This document shows, one piece after another, positions 23,925 to 33,353 of a stretch of DNA of 42,986 bases. Source of the stretch: Phoenicimicrobium sp964438695 (GTDB lineage Bacteria > Atribacterota > Phoenicimicrobiia > Phoenicimicrobiales > Phoenicimicrobiaceae); NCBI GenBank assembly GCA_964438695.1, contig CAYTKP010000005.1:1-42986 (forward strand), in the 5' to 3' direction. Both the position numbers and the translations under genes were made by a program. Each line of letters opens with the position of its first letter. The first letter of the stretch is position 1. Under the pieces are notes generated by a model, which ran no database searches, was not told the origin of the DNA, and saw only the letters and a program-made list of their open reading frames with translations.

Positions 23925-25420
23925 TTTCTTACCTCCAAAACTGTTTTAATTTTTTCAGCTATTCTCATACCAAATCCTGGTATTTTTCTTATCTCATCAA
24001 TAGAAGCATTTTGTATTTCTTCTAAACTTTTAAAATATTTTAATAATAATTTTTTTCTTTTTATCCCAATTCCGGGTATAATGTCTAATTTTGAATCACA
24101 CAATTTTTTATTTCTGATTTTTTTATGATAAGTTATCGCAAATCTATGAGCTTCATCTCTAATCCTTTTAACTAAAAAAAGAGCCTCCGAATCAGAGGGT
24201 AAAATTATGGACTTATTATCTCCGATTTTAAATATCTCCTCTTCCCTTTTAGCTAAACTTATTATCGGTAACTTTATATTTAGTTTATTTAATATCCTAT
24301 TTACAGCAACAAGTTGACCCTTTCCTCCATCAATCAAGACTAAATCGGGTAACTTTTTCCCTTCAGACAATAATCTTCTATATCTTCTTTCGGTAATCTC
24401 TTGTAACATAGCATAATCATTAATATCCTTAACTCTTTTTACCCGAAATCTTCGATAATCATTTTTTTTGGGCCTTCCTTTCTCAAAAACAACTAAAGAG
24501 CCAACGGCTAATTCTCCTTGAATATTGGATATATCAAAAGCTTCTATTCTTTCTGGTAATATCTTCAAATTCAATTTTTCTTTTAAATCATAGATTGCTC
24601 TTTCTCCCATCTTAATTTCATTGTCTTCCACCTCTTTTATTTTTTTTAATAAATATCCATTTTTATTTTCTTTGCTATTAAAATATAATTTTGAACTGGC
24701 TAATATTTCTTCAATTGACTTTATTTTATCTCTTATCTTTGCTGCTTTTTCATAATTTAATTGGTAAGATGCTCGTTTCATTTCTTGATAAAGCCGATAT
24801 AGTAATCTTTTTTGTTTTCCTTCTAAAAATAGACAAACCTCTTTAACTCTCTTTTGGTATTCACTTTTACTAATCATATTGGCACAAGGTCCTGAACATA
24901 AACCTATTTGATAATCTAAACAAATTTCAGTCTTTGCTAAATTTCTTTTTCTGCACCCTCTAATTTTAAATATCTTCCTTAATATTTTTATAACTTCTCT
25001 AGTAGCATCTGCGTTAACAAAAGGACCAAAGTATATTGATTTATCATTTTCCCTCTTTTGGTTAACTTTTCTATAAAACAATATTTGTGGAAATTCTTCT
25101 CCCATAGTTATTTTGATATAGGGATAACTTTTATCATCTTTGAATTGGGTATTATAATATGGGCTGTTATTCTTTATCATTTTACTTTCTAATATAAGAG
25201 CTTCAGTTTCAGAAGAAGTGGGAATATATTCAATATCAACTATTTCTTTAATCATCTTACTTATTTTAGGGGATAAATTGGAAATTTTGCTAAAATATGA
25301 AGAAACTCTACTTTTTAAAGAATTGGCTTTGCCAATATATATTATCTTATTTTCTTTGTTTTTAAAAAAGTATACTCCGCTTGTATCAGGTAATTTCTTT
25401 ATCTTTGATTTGATGTTCAT
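23921..25420 (-). CDS. uvrC: Excinuclease ABC subunit C, compact form
   Basis: Makes both incisions in nucleotide excision repair. The GIY-YIG domain is at 1-90 (SGVYFFKNKENKIIYIGKA, SETEALILESKMIK). The Cys-rich GCRKRN...CLDYQIGLCSGPC follows near 155-180. The UVR motif is near 205-240 (YEKAAKIRDKIKSIEEI). The RNase H-like endonuclease starts IEAFDISNIQGELAVGS near 295 and keeps the Asp/Asp/His set (FDIS, VLIDGGKGQL, DEAHRFAITYH). Two HhH units end the protein. At 499 residues it is about 100 shorter than most UvrC. The missing part lies between the UVR motif and the nuclease domain, where only about 45 residues remain. The frame is continuous, so this is a natural internal deletion. It lies downstream of uvrA. 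Confidence 0.95.
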   Translation of the reverse strand: MNIKSKIKKLPDTSGVYFFKNKENKIIYIGKANSLKSRVSSYFSKISNLSPKISKMIKEIVDIEYIPTSSETEALILESKMIKNNSPYYNTQFKDDKSYPYIKITMGEEFPQILFYRKVNQKRENDKSIYFGPFVNADATREVIKILRKIFKIRGCRKRNLAKTEICLDYQIGLCSGPCANMISKSEYQKRVKEVCLFLEGKQKRLLYRLYQEMKRASYQLNYEKAAKIRDKIKSIEEILASSKLYFNSKENKNGYLLKKIKEVEDNEIKMGERAIYDLKEKLNLKILPERIEAFDISNIQGELAVGSLVVFEKGRPKKNDYRRFRVKRVKDINDYAMLQEITERRYRRLLSEGKKLPDLVLIDGGKGQLVAVNRILNKLNIKLPIISLAKREEEIFKIGDNKSIILPSDSEALFLVKRIRDEAHRFAITYHKKIRNKKLCDSKLDIIPGIGIKRKKLLLKYFKSLEEIQNASIDEIRKIPGFGMRIAEKIKTVLEVRK

Positions 25421-25428
25421 AGTTTGTC

Positions 25429-25565
25429 AATTCTCCAATTTACCAATTTACCAATTGACCAATTATATTAGTTATCCAGTTGCCCCATTAACCAGTTTAG
25501 CAGTTTAAATTAATTAACCGATTATTTTTTTAATCAGTTAACTGGGTAACTGACTAACCAAGTAA
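25429..25565. repeat. Short-word repeat tract between uvrA and uvrC
   Basis: TACCAATTTACCAATTGACC-type words repeat about every 10 bases (25429-25465), then change to GTTAnCCAGTT / AACTGGGTAACTGACTAAC words up to the uvrA stop. TTAACCGATTA and TAATCAGTTAA form an imperfect inverted repeat around a T7 run (about 25508-25540). The AATT-CC words are the reverse complement of those at 8782-8860. Confidence 0.55.
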
Positions 25566-28388
25566 CTAATTTAATGCTTTCTTTAAAAATTCTCCGGTGA
25601 ATGAATGGCTATCTTGGGCTATTTCTTCGGGTGTACCCACAGCTACAACTCGTCCACCTTCTTCTCCCCCACCTGGACCAAGATCGATAATATGATCAGC
25701 TGACTTTATAACATCTATATTATGCTCTATTACTAAAACGGTATTACCAACCCTAACTAAGCGATCTAAAACATTCAATAGCCTCTTTACATCATCAAAA
25801 TGCAATCCAGTAGTTGGTTCATCTAAAAGATATAGAGTCTTCCCGGTACTTTTTTTGCTAAGCTCCTTTGCTAATTTAACTCTTTGCGCCTCACCACCAG
25901 ATAAGGTAGTAGCTGATTGCCCCAATTTTATATATCCTAACCCTACATCATATAAAGTCTTTAATTTTCTCTTAATCGAAGGAATTGCCTTAAAAAATTC
26001 TAAAGCTTCTTCTACAGTCATATCTAATATTTGAGCTATATTTTTACCTTTATACTTTATTTCTAAAGTTTCTCGATTAAACCTCTTCCCCTTACAAACC
26101 TCACAAGGAATATATACATCAGGTAAAAAATACATCTCTATTTTTACTATTCCAGCGCCTTGACATGCTTCACATCTTCCTCCCTTTATATTAAAACTAA
26201 ACCTTCCCGCTTTATAGCCCCTTATTCTGGCTTCCTTTGTCTTGGAAAATATTTCTCTAATAGGAGTAAAAGCCCCAGTATAAGTAGCAGGATTTGAACG
26301 TGAAGTTCTACCAATGGGTGATTGGTCAATGATTATTACTTTATCAATATTATTTATACCCTCGATTTTATCATAATCGCCAGGGCAAACCCTACTCTTG
26401 TAAAGTTCCTTAATTAAAGCTTTATACAAGGTTTCTTCAACTAAAGTGCTTTTTCCTGATCCAGATACACCAGTTACACATGTAAAGGTTCCTAAAGGGA
26501 TTGATACATCGATGTTTTTTAAATTATACTGACGAGCTCCAATGATTTTTAAATATTTACCATTTCCCTTTCTTCTTTTTAAGGGCAGATCAATCCTATC
26601 CAGATGACTTAAATATCGGCCAGTAATAGATTGGGGGTTTTTCATTATATTTTGGCAGGGTCCTTTTGCTACGACATAACCTCCATGAATCCCAGCACCA
26701 GGTCCAAGGTCAATAATATAATCAGCAATCTTCATTGTTGCTTCATCATGTTCAATTACAATTACTGTATTCCCTAAATCTCTTAATTTCAAAAGGGCTT
26801 GTAAAAGTTTAAAATTATCCTTTTGATGTAATCCAATACTCGGTTCATCTAAAATATATAGTACTCCAGTCAAACTTGAACCAACCTGGGTAGCCAAACG
26901 AATCCTCTGATTTTCTCCACCAGCTAAAGTAGAAGAGGGTCGAGATAAAGTTAAATAATCAAGTCCCACATTAATTAAAAAGCTTAACCTACTCTTAATT
27001 TCCTTTAATATCTGGCCAGCAATTGCTATCTCTCTCTCACTCAATTTTAAATTTTCAAAAAAATCATAACTTTTTTTCACTGACCACTCGGTAACATCGG
27101 CAATTGAAAAACCATCGATAGTTACTTTTAAACTCTCTGGACGTAGCCTTTTACCATTGCAAGAAGGACAGGTCCTAATGGCCATAAATTTTTGTATCTC
27201 AGAACGGATATACTCTGATTTAGTCTCTCTATATCGCCTTTTTAAGTTATTAATTACCCCCTCAAAAGAATTCTCATGTAACCAGTAAGTATTTTGTTCA
27301 TCATTCTGATATTTAAAAGGAATTTTAATTTCTCCTGAACCATATAAGATAATCTCTTGATATTCAGGTTTTAATTTAGCAAAAGGAGTATTAAGACTAA
27401 AGCCATAAAAATCAGCTACCCCCTTTAATATATGATACAGATATTTTCCTTTTACTTCCCCCCAGGGAGCTAATGCTCCCTGTAAAATAGATTTACTTTT
27501 ATCGGGAACGATCAGATCAGGATCAAACTCCATCTTAAAACCTAATCCACTACATTTTGGACAAGCACCATAAGGACTATTAAAAGAAAAGATTCGAGGG
27601 GCAATCTCAGGTAAATTTATTCCGCAACGAGGGCAAGAAAAATATTCACTAAATATTCTTTCATTTCCCCCTTCTATACCAATGATAACTATTCCTTCAC
27701 TTAAAGTTAAAGCAGTCTCTATTGAACTGGCTAAACGGTTTTTTATTTCTGGTTTTACTATTAATCTGTCTACTACTACTTCTATATTATGATTTTTGTA
27801 TCTATCTATTTTTATCTCATCTTCTATTTCATAAACCTCTCCATCAACTCTTACTCGAACAAATCCTTTCTTTTGGATATCTTCCAATATTTTTTTATGT
27901 TCTCCTTTTTTAAAACGTATCACCGGAGCTAAAATCTGTATTTTCTTTCCTTTAGGCAGGGTTAGAGTTTGATCTACCATCTGTTCTATAGTCTGTTTAC
28001 TAACCTTTTGACCACACTCTGGACAATGAGGTATCCCAATCCGAGCGAATAATAACCTTAAATAATCATAAATTTCTGTTACTGTGCCAACTGTTGAACG
28101 AGGATTCTTACTAGCCTTTCTTTGATCAATAGAAATAGCCGGGGATAGACCTTCAATATAATCTACATCTGGTTTTCTCATCCGCTCCATAAATTGGCGG
28201 GCATACGAAGATAGAGATTCAATATATCTTCTCTGGCCTTCGGCATAGATTGTATCAAATGCTAAAGAAGACTTGCCTGAACCACTCAACCCAGTTATCA
28301 CAATTAATTTATTTCGGGGTATTTCTAAATTGATATTTTTTAAATTATGTTCTCTTGCTCCTTTAATTATTATCTTAGTCTGGACCAC
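25566..28388 (-). CDS. uvrA: Excinuclease ABC subunit A
   Basis: Damage-recognition ATPase of nucleotide excision repair. The 940 residues have two ABC modules: Walker A GLSGSGKSSLAFDT near 33 and GVSGSGKSTLVEETL near 640, with signature motifs LAGGENQRIRLAT near 490 and LSGGEAQRVKLAKELS near 830. Zinc modules are CPECG...(first insertion), CPRCG...CPKCSGLGF near 255-280, and CEACQGAGIVKIEMYFLPD...CEVCKGKRF near 740. Start GTG at 28388 with AAAGGAG 9 bases upstream. An extended -10 promoter lies at 28415-28423. Upstream is uvrB, downstream uvrC, so all three incision subunits are together. Confidence 0.97.
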   Translation of the reverse strand: MVQTKIIIKGAREHNLKNINLEIPRNKLIVITGLSGSGKSSLAFDTIYAEGQRRYIESLSSYARQFMERMRKPDVDYIEGLSPAISIDQRKASKNPRSTVGTVTEIYDYLRLLFARIGIPHCPECGQKVSKQTIEQMVDQTLTLPKGKKIQILAPVIRFKKGEHKKILEDIQKKGFVRVRVDGEVYEIEDEIKIDRYKNHNIEVVVDRLIVKPEIKNRLASSIETALTLSEGIVIIGIEGGNERIFSEYFSCPRCGINLPEIAPRIFSFNSPYGACPKCSGLGFKMEFDPDLIVPDKSKSILQGALAPWGEVKGKYLYHILKGVADFYGFSLNTPFAKLKPEYQEIILYGSGEIKIPFKYQNDEQNTYWLHENSFEGVINNLKRRYRETKSEYIRSEIQKFMAIRTCPSCNGKRLRPESLKVTIDGFSIADVTEWSVKKSYDFFENLKLSEREIAIAGQILKEIKSRLSFLINVGLDYLTLSRPSSTLAGGENQRIRLATQVGSSLTGVLYILDEPSIGLHQKDNFKLLQALLKLRDLGNTVIVIEHDEATMKIADYIIDLGPGAGIHGGYVVAKGPCQNIMKNPQSITGRYLSHLDRIDLPLKRRKGNGKYLKIIGARQYNLKNIDVSIPLGTFTCVTGVSGSGKSTLVEETLYKALIKELYKSRVCPGDYDKIEGINNIDKVIIIDQSPIGRTSRSNPATYTGAFTPIREIFSKTKEARIRGYKAGRFSFNIKGGRCEACQGAGIVKIEMYFLPDVYIPCEVCKGKRFNRETLEIKYKGKNIAQILDMTVEEALEFFKAIPSIKRKLKTLYDVGLGYIKLGQSATTLSGGEAQRVKLAKELSKKSTGKTLYLLDEPTTGLHFDDVKRLLNVLDRLVRVGNTVLVIEHNIDVIKSADHIIDLGPGGGEEGGRVVAVGTPEEIAQDSHSFTGEFLKKALN

Positions 28389-28414
28389 TTATTAATTCTC
28401 CTTTAAATTAGCCT

Positions 28415-28423
28415 ATTATACCA
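28415..28423 (-). promoter_or_regulatory. Extended -10 promoter upstream of uvrA
   Basis: TGGTATAAT on the minus strand is an exact TGnTATAAT, about 30 bases before the GTG start. No good -35 is present at 16-18 bases. It would let uvrA be transcribed separately from uvrB. I saw no LexA-type box that I would defend. Confidence 0.55.
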
Positions 28424-28577
28424 TTCCCGTGAAACCTATCCTCGATCTGATCGGAAAATGAAAATCTATTTTTTTCTTATTTTTCACTTCTGAATTTTCA
28501 CTTTCGTAGGAAGGATAGAGGAAAATCGGCTTTTGTATTTCGTCTTCTTTCTTCTCTGACTATATGCTATACACCAT

Positions 28578-30575
28578 CTATCTATTTTTAAATAAAATTT
28601 TTTCTTTCTTTAATCTCTTTATCTCATCTCTTAATAAGGCAGCTCTTTCAAAATCTAAATTCTTTGCTGCTTGTTTCATCTCTTTCTCCAAAGAATTAAT
28701 TAATATTTTTAAACTATTTTGATTTGAATATCTTCCTCTTTCTTCTCTTATAATAGAATTTTCTTGAAAATTATTTAAGTTAGTAACCAAACTGAATTCT
28801 TGTATCGGCTTAATTATGGTTTGCGGAATTATATTATGTTTTCTATTGTACTCTATTTGTATCTTTCTTCTTCGATTGGTCTCTTCTACTGCTCTTCTTA
28901 TTGAACCCGTAATATTTCTACAGTATAAAATAACTGTCCCATTTATATTTCGAGCAGCCCTTCCCATGGTCTGGATTAATGAAGTCTCTGACCTTAAAAA
29001 ACCCTCTTTGTCCGCATCTAAAATAGCTACAAGAGATACCTCGGGTAGGTCCAATCCCTCTCTTAAAAGATTTACTCCGACTAAAACATTAAACTTACCC
29101 AATCTTAAATCTCTTAAGATATTAATACGTTCCAGTGTATCTATTTCTGAATGCAGATATCTTACTTTAATATTAATCTCCTCTAAATACTCTGCTACAT
29201 TTTCTGCCATTCTCTTAGTTAATGTGGTTATTAATATTCTTTCTTTCTTTTCTGTTCTTTTTTTAATTTCACCTATCAGACTATCGATCTGGTTTTTTGC
29301 TGGTTTTAAGACTACTTCGGGGTCAACTAATCCAGTAGGTCTAATAATTTGCTCAACCACTTGCTCACTTTTTTCCAACTCATATTTTGCTGGGGTAGCA
29401 GAAACAAATATAACTTTTTTCATATATTTTTCAATTTCTTTAAAATATAATGGTCTATTATCATAGGCAGAGGGTAAACGAAATCCATATTCTACCAAGC
29501 TATCTTTTCGGGATTTATCGCCAGCAAACATCCCTCGTAATTGAGGGATAGTAACATGTGATTCATCAATAAACATTAAAAAATTAGATGGGAAATAATC
29601 CAATAGAGTAGCTGGCGGCTCTCCTTCTTTTCTTCCACTTAAATGGCGAGAATAATTTTCAATTCCATTACAATAGCCCACTTCTCTTAGCATTTCTATA
29701 TCATATCTAGTTCTTTGTTCTAACCTTTGAGCTTCTAATAATTTTCCTGTTTTTTTTAAATATTTTAACCTTTCTCTTAATTCTTCTTCAATGGATAAAA
29801 TTGCCCTTTCTAATTTATCTTTGGTAGTAACAAAATGTTTTGCGGGATAAATTATCAATTTATTTTTTTTATTTATAATCTTTCCAGTTAAAGGATCAAC
29901 CTGTGAAATAGCCTCTATTTCGTCACCCCATAACTCTATACGAAAGGCATATTCTAAGTAGGAAGGAAATACCTCTATTACATCTCCCCTAACTCTAAAA
30001 CATCCCCGGTGAAAATCTATATCATTTCTTTCGTAATGTATATCTATTAGTTTCTCTAAAATTTTATCTCTATCGCAAACCTCATTCTGATTAACTATCA
30101 ATACTAAATCTTTATAGTCTTCGGGCGAACCCAAACCGTAGATACAAGATACACTGGCTACAATAATAACATCATCTCTTTGAAATAAAGAACTAGTAGC
30201 AGAAAGTCTTAATCGATCTATCTCATCATTTATAGAAGAATCTTTTTCAATATATGTATCAGTGTGTGGTATATAAGCCTCCGGTTGATAATAGTCATAA
30301 TAACTTACAAAATATTCCACAGCATTATAAGGAAAAAACTTCCTAAACTCACTACATAATTGAGCAGCTAAAGTTTTATTATGGGAAATTACCAAGGTAG
30401 GCAACTGAACTTCTTGGATTACATTGGCCATAGTAAAGGTCTTTCCTGAACCAGTAACCCCAAGTAAAGTTTGATACCTATACCCCTTTCTTATACCCTC
30501 TACCATCTTTTTTATAGCTTGAGGTTGATCACCTTGAGGAGAATAATCCGATACCAATTTAAAATTCTGAGCCAT
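28578..30575 (-). CDS. uvrB: Excinuclease ABC subunit B
   Basis: Helicase-like subunit that verifies damage and loads UvrC. The 665 residues hold Walker A LLGVTGSGKTFTMANV near residue 40, the beta-hairpin region YYDYYQPEAYIPHTDTYIEKD near 92-112, the DEAH-box variant FIDESHVTIPQLRGM near 335, helicase motifs VGVNLLREGLDLPEVSLVAILDADKEG near 500, and a C-terminal UVR motif (KNLDFERAALLRDEIKRLK) that pairs with that of UvrC. GGGG is upstream of the ATG. A 189-base gap separates it from uvrA. Length is typical. Confidence 0.97.
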   Translation of the reverse strand: MAQNFKLVSDYSPQGDQPQAIKKMVEGIRKGYRYQTLLGVTGSGKTFTMANVIQEVQLPTLVISHNKTLAAQLCSEFRKFFPYNAVEYFVSYYDYYQPEAYIPHTDTYIEKDSSINDEIDRLRLSATSSLFQRDDVIIVASVSCIYGLGSPEDYKDLVLIVNQNEVCDRDKILEKLIDIHYERNDIDFHRGCFRVRGDVIEVFPSYLEYAFRIELWGDEIEAISQVDPLTGKIINKKNKLIIYPAKHFVTTKDKLERAILSIEEELRERLKYLKKTGKLLEAQRLEQRTRYDIEMLREVGYCNGIENYSRHLSGRKEGEPPATLLDYFPSNFLMFIDESHVTIPQLRGMFAGDKSRKDSLVEYGFRLPSAYDNRPLYFKEIEKYMKKVIFVSATPAKYELEKSEQVVEQIIRPTGLVDPEVVLKPAKNQIDSLIGEIKKRTEKKERILITTLTKRMAENVAEYLEEINIKVRYLHSEIDTLERINILRDLRLGKFNVLVGVNLLREGLDLPEVSLVAILDADKEGFLRSETSLIQTMGRAARNINGTVILYCRNITGSIRRAVEETNRRRKIQIEYNRKHNIIPQTIIKPIQEFSLVTNLNNFQENSIIREERGRYSNQNSLKILINSLEKEMKQAAKNLDFERAALLRDEIKRLKKEKILFKNR

Positions 30576-30888
30576 TCATAACCCCTTTTAATAATTATAA
30601 ATAAATATAATTCAATTCATAATTTAAAACATATTTTTATCCTTAAATAATTATACACTTATTATATGATTCTATAAAGATTTATTTTGTATCCTGCATG
30701 TCCGTTTTTAAAACTAGTCGTTAGCTTAATTTATAAAGCAAATTGGGGGGAGACAAATGGATAGAGCATCTTTTTTAAAAGGAATAAATGAATTAGTAAA
30801 TATATGCGGGCACAACTTTCCTTATGAATTTTAGTTATACATTGAAAATTTTTATTGGTATTAAGGAGTGATTTTGTGGTAAATCTAT
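30576..30888. other. Gap between adenine deaminase and uvrB
   Basis: No conventional gene. On the minus strand an exact TATAAT occurs at 30650-30655, about 75 bases before the uvrB start, without a clear -35; it may be the uvrB promoter. The plus strand holds a mini-ORF (30757-30834). A second plus-strand GGAG-spacer-GTG start at about 30876 opens a 13-codon frame that runs into the 3' end of the adenine deaminase gene. Confidence 0.4.
30757..30834 (+). CDS. Plus-strand mini-ORF, 25 codons, strong ribosome-binding site
   Basis: ATG at 30757 follows GGGGGGAG with a 4-base spacer. The peptide begins MDRASFLKGINELV and ends HNFPYEF before a TAG. It opposes every neighbouring gene. I do not recognise it; it has no membrane segment or Cys motif. 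It could be a small protein, or the start of a gene whose remainder was lost when the region was rearranged. A TATAAA at 30732-30737 has no matching -35. Confidence 0.2.
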   Translation: MDRASFLKGINELVNICGHNFPYEF

Positions 30889-32601
30889 CTAATCTAAAAA
30901 TAAATCTACAATTTTAGAATTATCAACATCTACCAAACCTTTATTAGTTATTTTAAAATGAGGAACAACTTCTAAGGATAAAAAGGCAATACTCATAAAA
31001 GGATTATTCACTACAACTCCCAAATCCTTTGAAATCTTATAAAGGGAATCTAATTTCTCTTTCACTTCTGAGAGAGGTCTGTCAGACATTAGCCCCGCGA
31101 TAGGCAGTGGCAAGGAATCTGCTATTTTTTCATCTATTGATATTGCCAATCCGCCTCCCATTTTAGCGATAGCTGCCCCAACATTCAACATATCCTTATC
31201 ATTAGTGCCGATAATTATGATATTATGTGAATCATGGGCAACAGATGAACCTAAAGCTCCTTTTTTAAGACCAATTCCTTTAACCAAACCTAAACTTATT
31301 TTCTGAGAAGCATGATGCCTTTCTATTACCGCAACTTTTAGAATATCACGTTTTATATCAGATACCACCCATCCATTGTTAATTCTGGGGGCTTCTATAT
31401 CAATTTCAGTAATAATTTGATCCGGCAGTATTTTTATCACTCTACATCTATTTCCTTTAACTGGAATTTGGAAATCCTCAGGATATAACCACTTAATATT
31501 GACTGAACTTCGGATAGGCACATCCAAAGTTTTTGTTATTATCTCCTTTAATTCTCCATTTTCAGCAACCAATTCTCCATTTTTAAAAACTTTAAGTATA
31601 TTGAAATCTTCGAAGTTATCAAAAACAACTAAATCTGCCGTATACCCAGGAGCAATAGCACCTAAATTTCTTAATCTAAAATATTCAGTAGTATTAAGGG
31701 TCGCCATTCTTATAGCTGTAACGGGATCAATACCGCCCTTTATAGCAGTGTTAATTATATAATTGATGTGCCCTTCTTCTATTAGGTCTTTTGGATGCCG
31801 GTCATCACAACAAAAGAAGCATCTTCTGGAATTCTCTAAACTTACCAGCGGCAAAAGATCATTTAAATTTCGAGTGACAGAACCTTCTCTCAACATAATA
31901 TACATACCTAATCTTAATTTTTCTTGAGCTTCTTCTACTGTAGTACACTCATGATCAGATCTTATTTGGGCAGAAATGTAGGCACAAAGATCTCTCCCTG
32001 ACAAATTAGGTGCATGACCATCAATACATTTATCAGTAGAAACGATTATCTTATTCAAAACTTCGGGATCTCTTTTCAACACTCCAGGGAAATTCATCAT
32101 TTCTCCTAATCCCAAAACCCATTTTTCATCTAACAGCGGATATAAATCGTTTACTCCTAAATTTGCTCCCGATGTACCTAAAGGCGAAGCGGGGACACAA
32201 GAAGGTAACATCATAAAGACGTTTAAAGGAGCATATTTGCTAGATTCTAACATATATCTGATACCCTCTAAACCTAAAACATTGGCAATTTCATGAGGAT
32301 CTATAATTACCGAAGTTGTTCCTAAAGGTACTACGGTGTTGGCAAATTCTGATACCTTTACCATTGAACTTTCCAAATGAATATGTCCATCAATAAATCC
32401 TGGGCAAAGAAAATTATTAGATATATCTATTATTTTATTAGCATCATACCCTTTTCCTAAACCAACAATCTTGTCTTTATAAATAGCAACATCGGTAGCA
32501 TATATTTCTCCAGAAAAAACATTTATTATCTTTCCATTTTTTAATAATAGATCTGCTTTTTCCTCTCCTCGTGCAATCTTAATGGTTTCCGAAAGACGCA
32601 T
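30889..32601 (-). CDS. ade: Adenine deaminase
   Basis: Converts adenine to hypoxanthine and ammonia in purine salvage. The 570 residues of the amidohydrolase superfamily hold FIDGHIHLESSMVKVSEFA near 70-88 with the HxH metal ligands. VIIDPHEIANVLG is near 99, and CFFCCDDRHPKDLIEEGHI near 265. ATLNTTEYFRLRNLGAIAPGYTADLVVFD is near 305-330. The C-terminal VAHDSHNIIIIGTND is near 450. Length and motif order match Bacillus AdeC. AAGGGTGG precedes the ATG. It lies 121 bases downstream of coaE and is not obviously co-regulated with repair genes. Confidence 0.96.
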   Translation of the reverse strand: MRLSETIKIARGEEKADLLLKNGKIINVFSGEIYATDVAIYKDKIVGLGKGYDANKIIDISNNFLCPGFIDGHIHLESSMVKVSEFANTVVPLGTTSVIIDPHEIANVLGLEGIRYMLESSKYAPLNVFMMLPSCVPASPLGTSGANLGVNDLYPLLDEKWVLGLGEMMNFPGVLKRDPEVLNKIIVSTDKCIDGHAPNLSGRDLCAYISAQIRSDHECTTVEEAQEKLRLGMYIMLREGSVTRNLNDLLPLVSLENSRRCFFCCDDRHPKDLIEEGHINYIINTAIKGGIDPVTAIRMATLNTTEYFRLRNLGAIAPGYTADLVVFDNFEDFNILKVFKNGELVAENGELKEIITKTLDVPIRSSVNIKWLYPEDFQIPVKGNRCRVIKILPDQIITEIDIEAPRINNGWVVSDIKRDILKVAVIERHHASQKISLGLVKGIGLKKGALGSSVAHDSHNIIIIGTNDKDMLNVGAAIAKMGGGLAISIDEKIADSLPLPIAGLMSDRPLSEVKEKLDSLYKISKDLGVVVNNPFMSIAFLSLEVVPHFKITNKGLVDVDNSKIVDLFLD

Positions 32602-32722
32602 TAATTACCACCCTTTTCTTTAGCGTAAAGTGAGTAGCGTGTAGGGTATTATATACGAGAATGACATTTTACCTTTCTCACTGCCTGCCCACACTTCTAC
32701 TTTCTATAGTCTATACTGTATC

Positions 32723-33343
32723 CTAGTTCTGTGATATAAGATTCTGCCAAATTTTTTTTACTTGTTCTCTTGTTTTATCCAACGAATTGTTATTATCTAT
32801 CACATAGTCAGCCATTTCCACTTTTTGTTTGATGGGTATTTGAGATTTTATTCTTTGTAGGGCTTCATCATAGGAAAAATTATCTCTTTTAATTAATCTC
32901 TTTATCTGCTCATCTTCATCTATATATACAACTATTATCTTATCCATTAATCTATCTATCTTTGTTTCGTAGATCAAGGCAGCATCTATTATTAATATTC
33001 TTTTCTTTTCATCTTTATAAGTGCTATTTTTTACTAAATCAATTTCCCTTTTTATCACCTTTATAATCTCGGGATGAGTAATTTCATTCAGTTTTCTTAA
33101 TAACCTTTGATCATTAAAAACAATTTTCCCTAATTTTTTTCTATCTATATTTAATAAATCCTCTTTTAATACCTCTTCCCCAAATAATTTAATAATTTTT
33201 ATCCAAGCAGTCTTGTGAGGTCTAATTACACTATGACCAAGTTTATCAGCATCTATAATTTTAGCACCCAAATCTTTAAACATCTTAGCCACTGTAGTTT
33301 TACCGCTTACAATCCCTCCGGTAAGGCCAATAATTAATGCCAT
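32723..33343 (-). CDS. coaE: Dephospho-CoA kinase
   Basis: Phosphorylates dephospho-CoA in the last step of CoA synthesis. The 206 residues hold the P-loop GLTGGIVSGKTTVAKMF at 6-22 (Val where Gly is usual in GGIGSGK), AKIIDADKLGHSVIRP near 30, ITHPEIIKVIKREI near 88, and the lid region RLIKRDNFSYDEALQRIKSQIP near 140. GGGAGGA lies just before the ATG. In Bacillus coaE also follows polA (with mutM between); here the intervening place holds a decayed four-helix-bundle gene. Confidence 0.95.
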   Translation of the reverse strand: MALIIGLTGGIVSGKTTVAKMFKDLGAKIIDADKLGHSVIRPHKTAWIKIIKLFGEEVLKEDLLNIDRKKLGKIVFNDQRLLRKLNEITHPEIIKVIKREIDLVKNSTYKDEKKRILIIDAALIYETKIDRLMDKIIVVYIDEDEQIKRLIKRDNFSYDEALQRIKSQIPIKQKVEMADYVIDNNNSLDKTREQVKKIWQNLISQN

Positions 33344-33353
33344 GATTCCTCCC

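Noticed and set aside
23921..25420. UvrC shortened by a frameshift
   Set aside because: The frame is continuous and both flanking domains are in the same frame, so the short linker is a true in-frame difference.
25429..25565. CRISPR array
   Set aside because: The repeated words are under 12 bases, have no unique spacers of constant length, and no cas genes are present.
28816..29466. 216-codon open frame on the plus strand
   Set aside because: It lies wholly antisense to uvrB, whose protein is fully conserved; the peptide is hydrophobic and Ser-rich, as expected from the reverse of an AT-rich gene.
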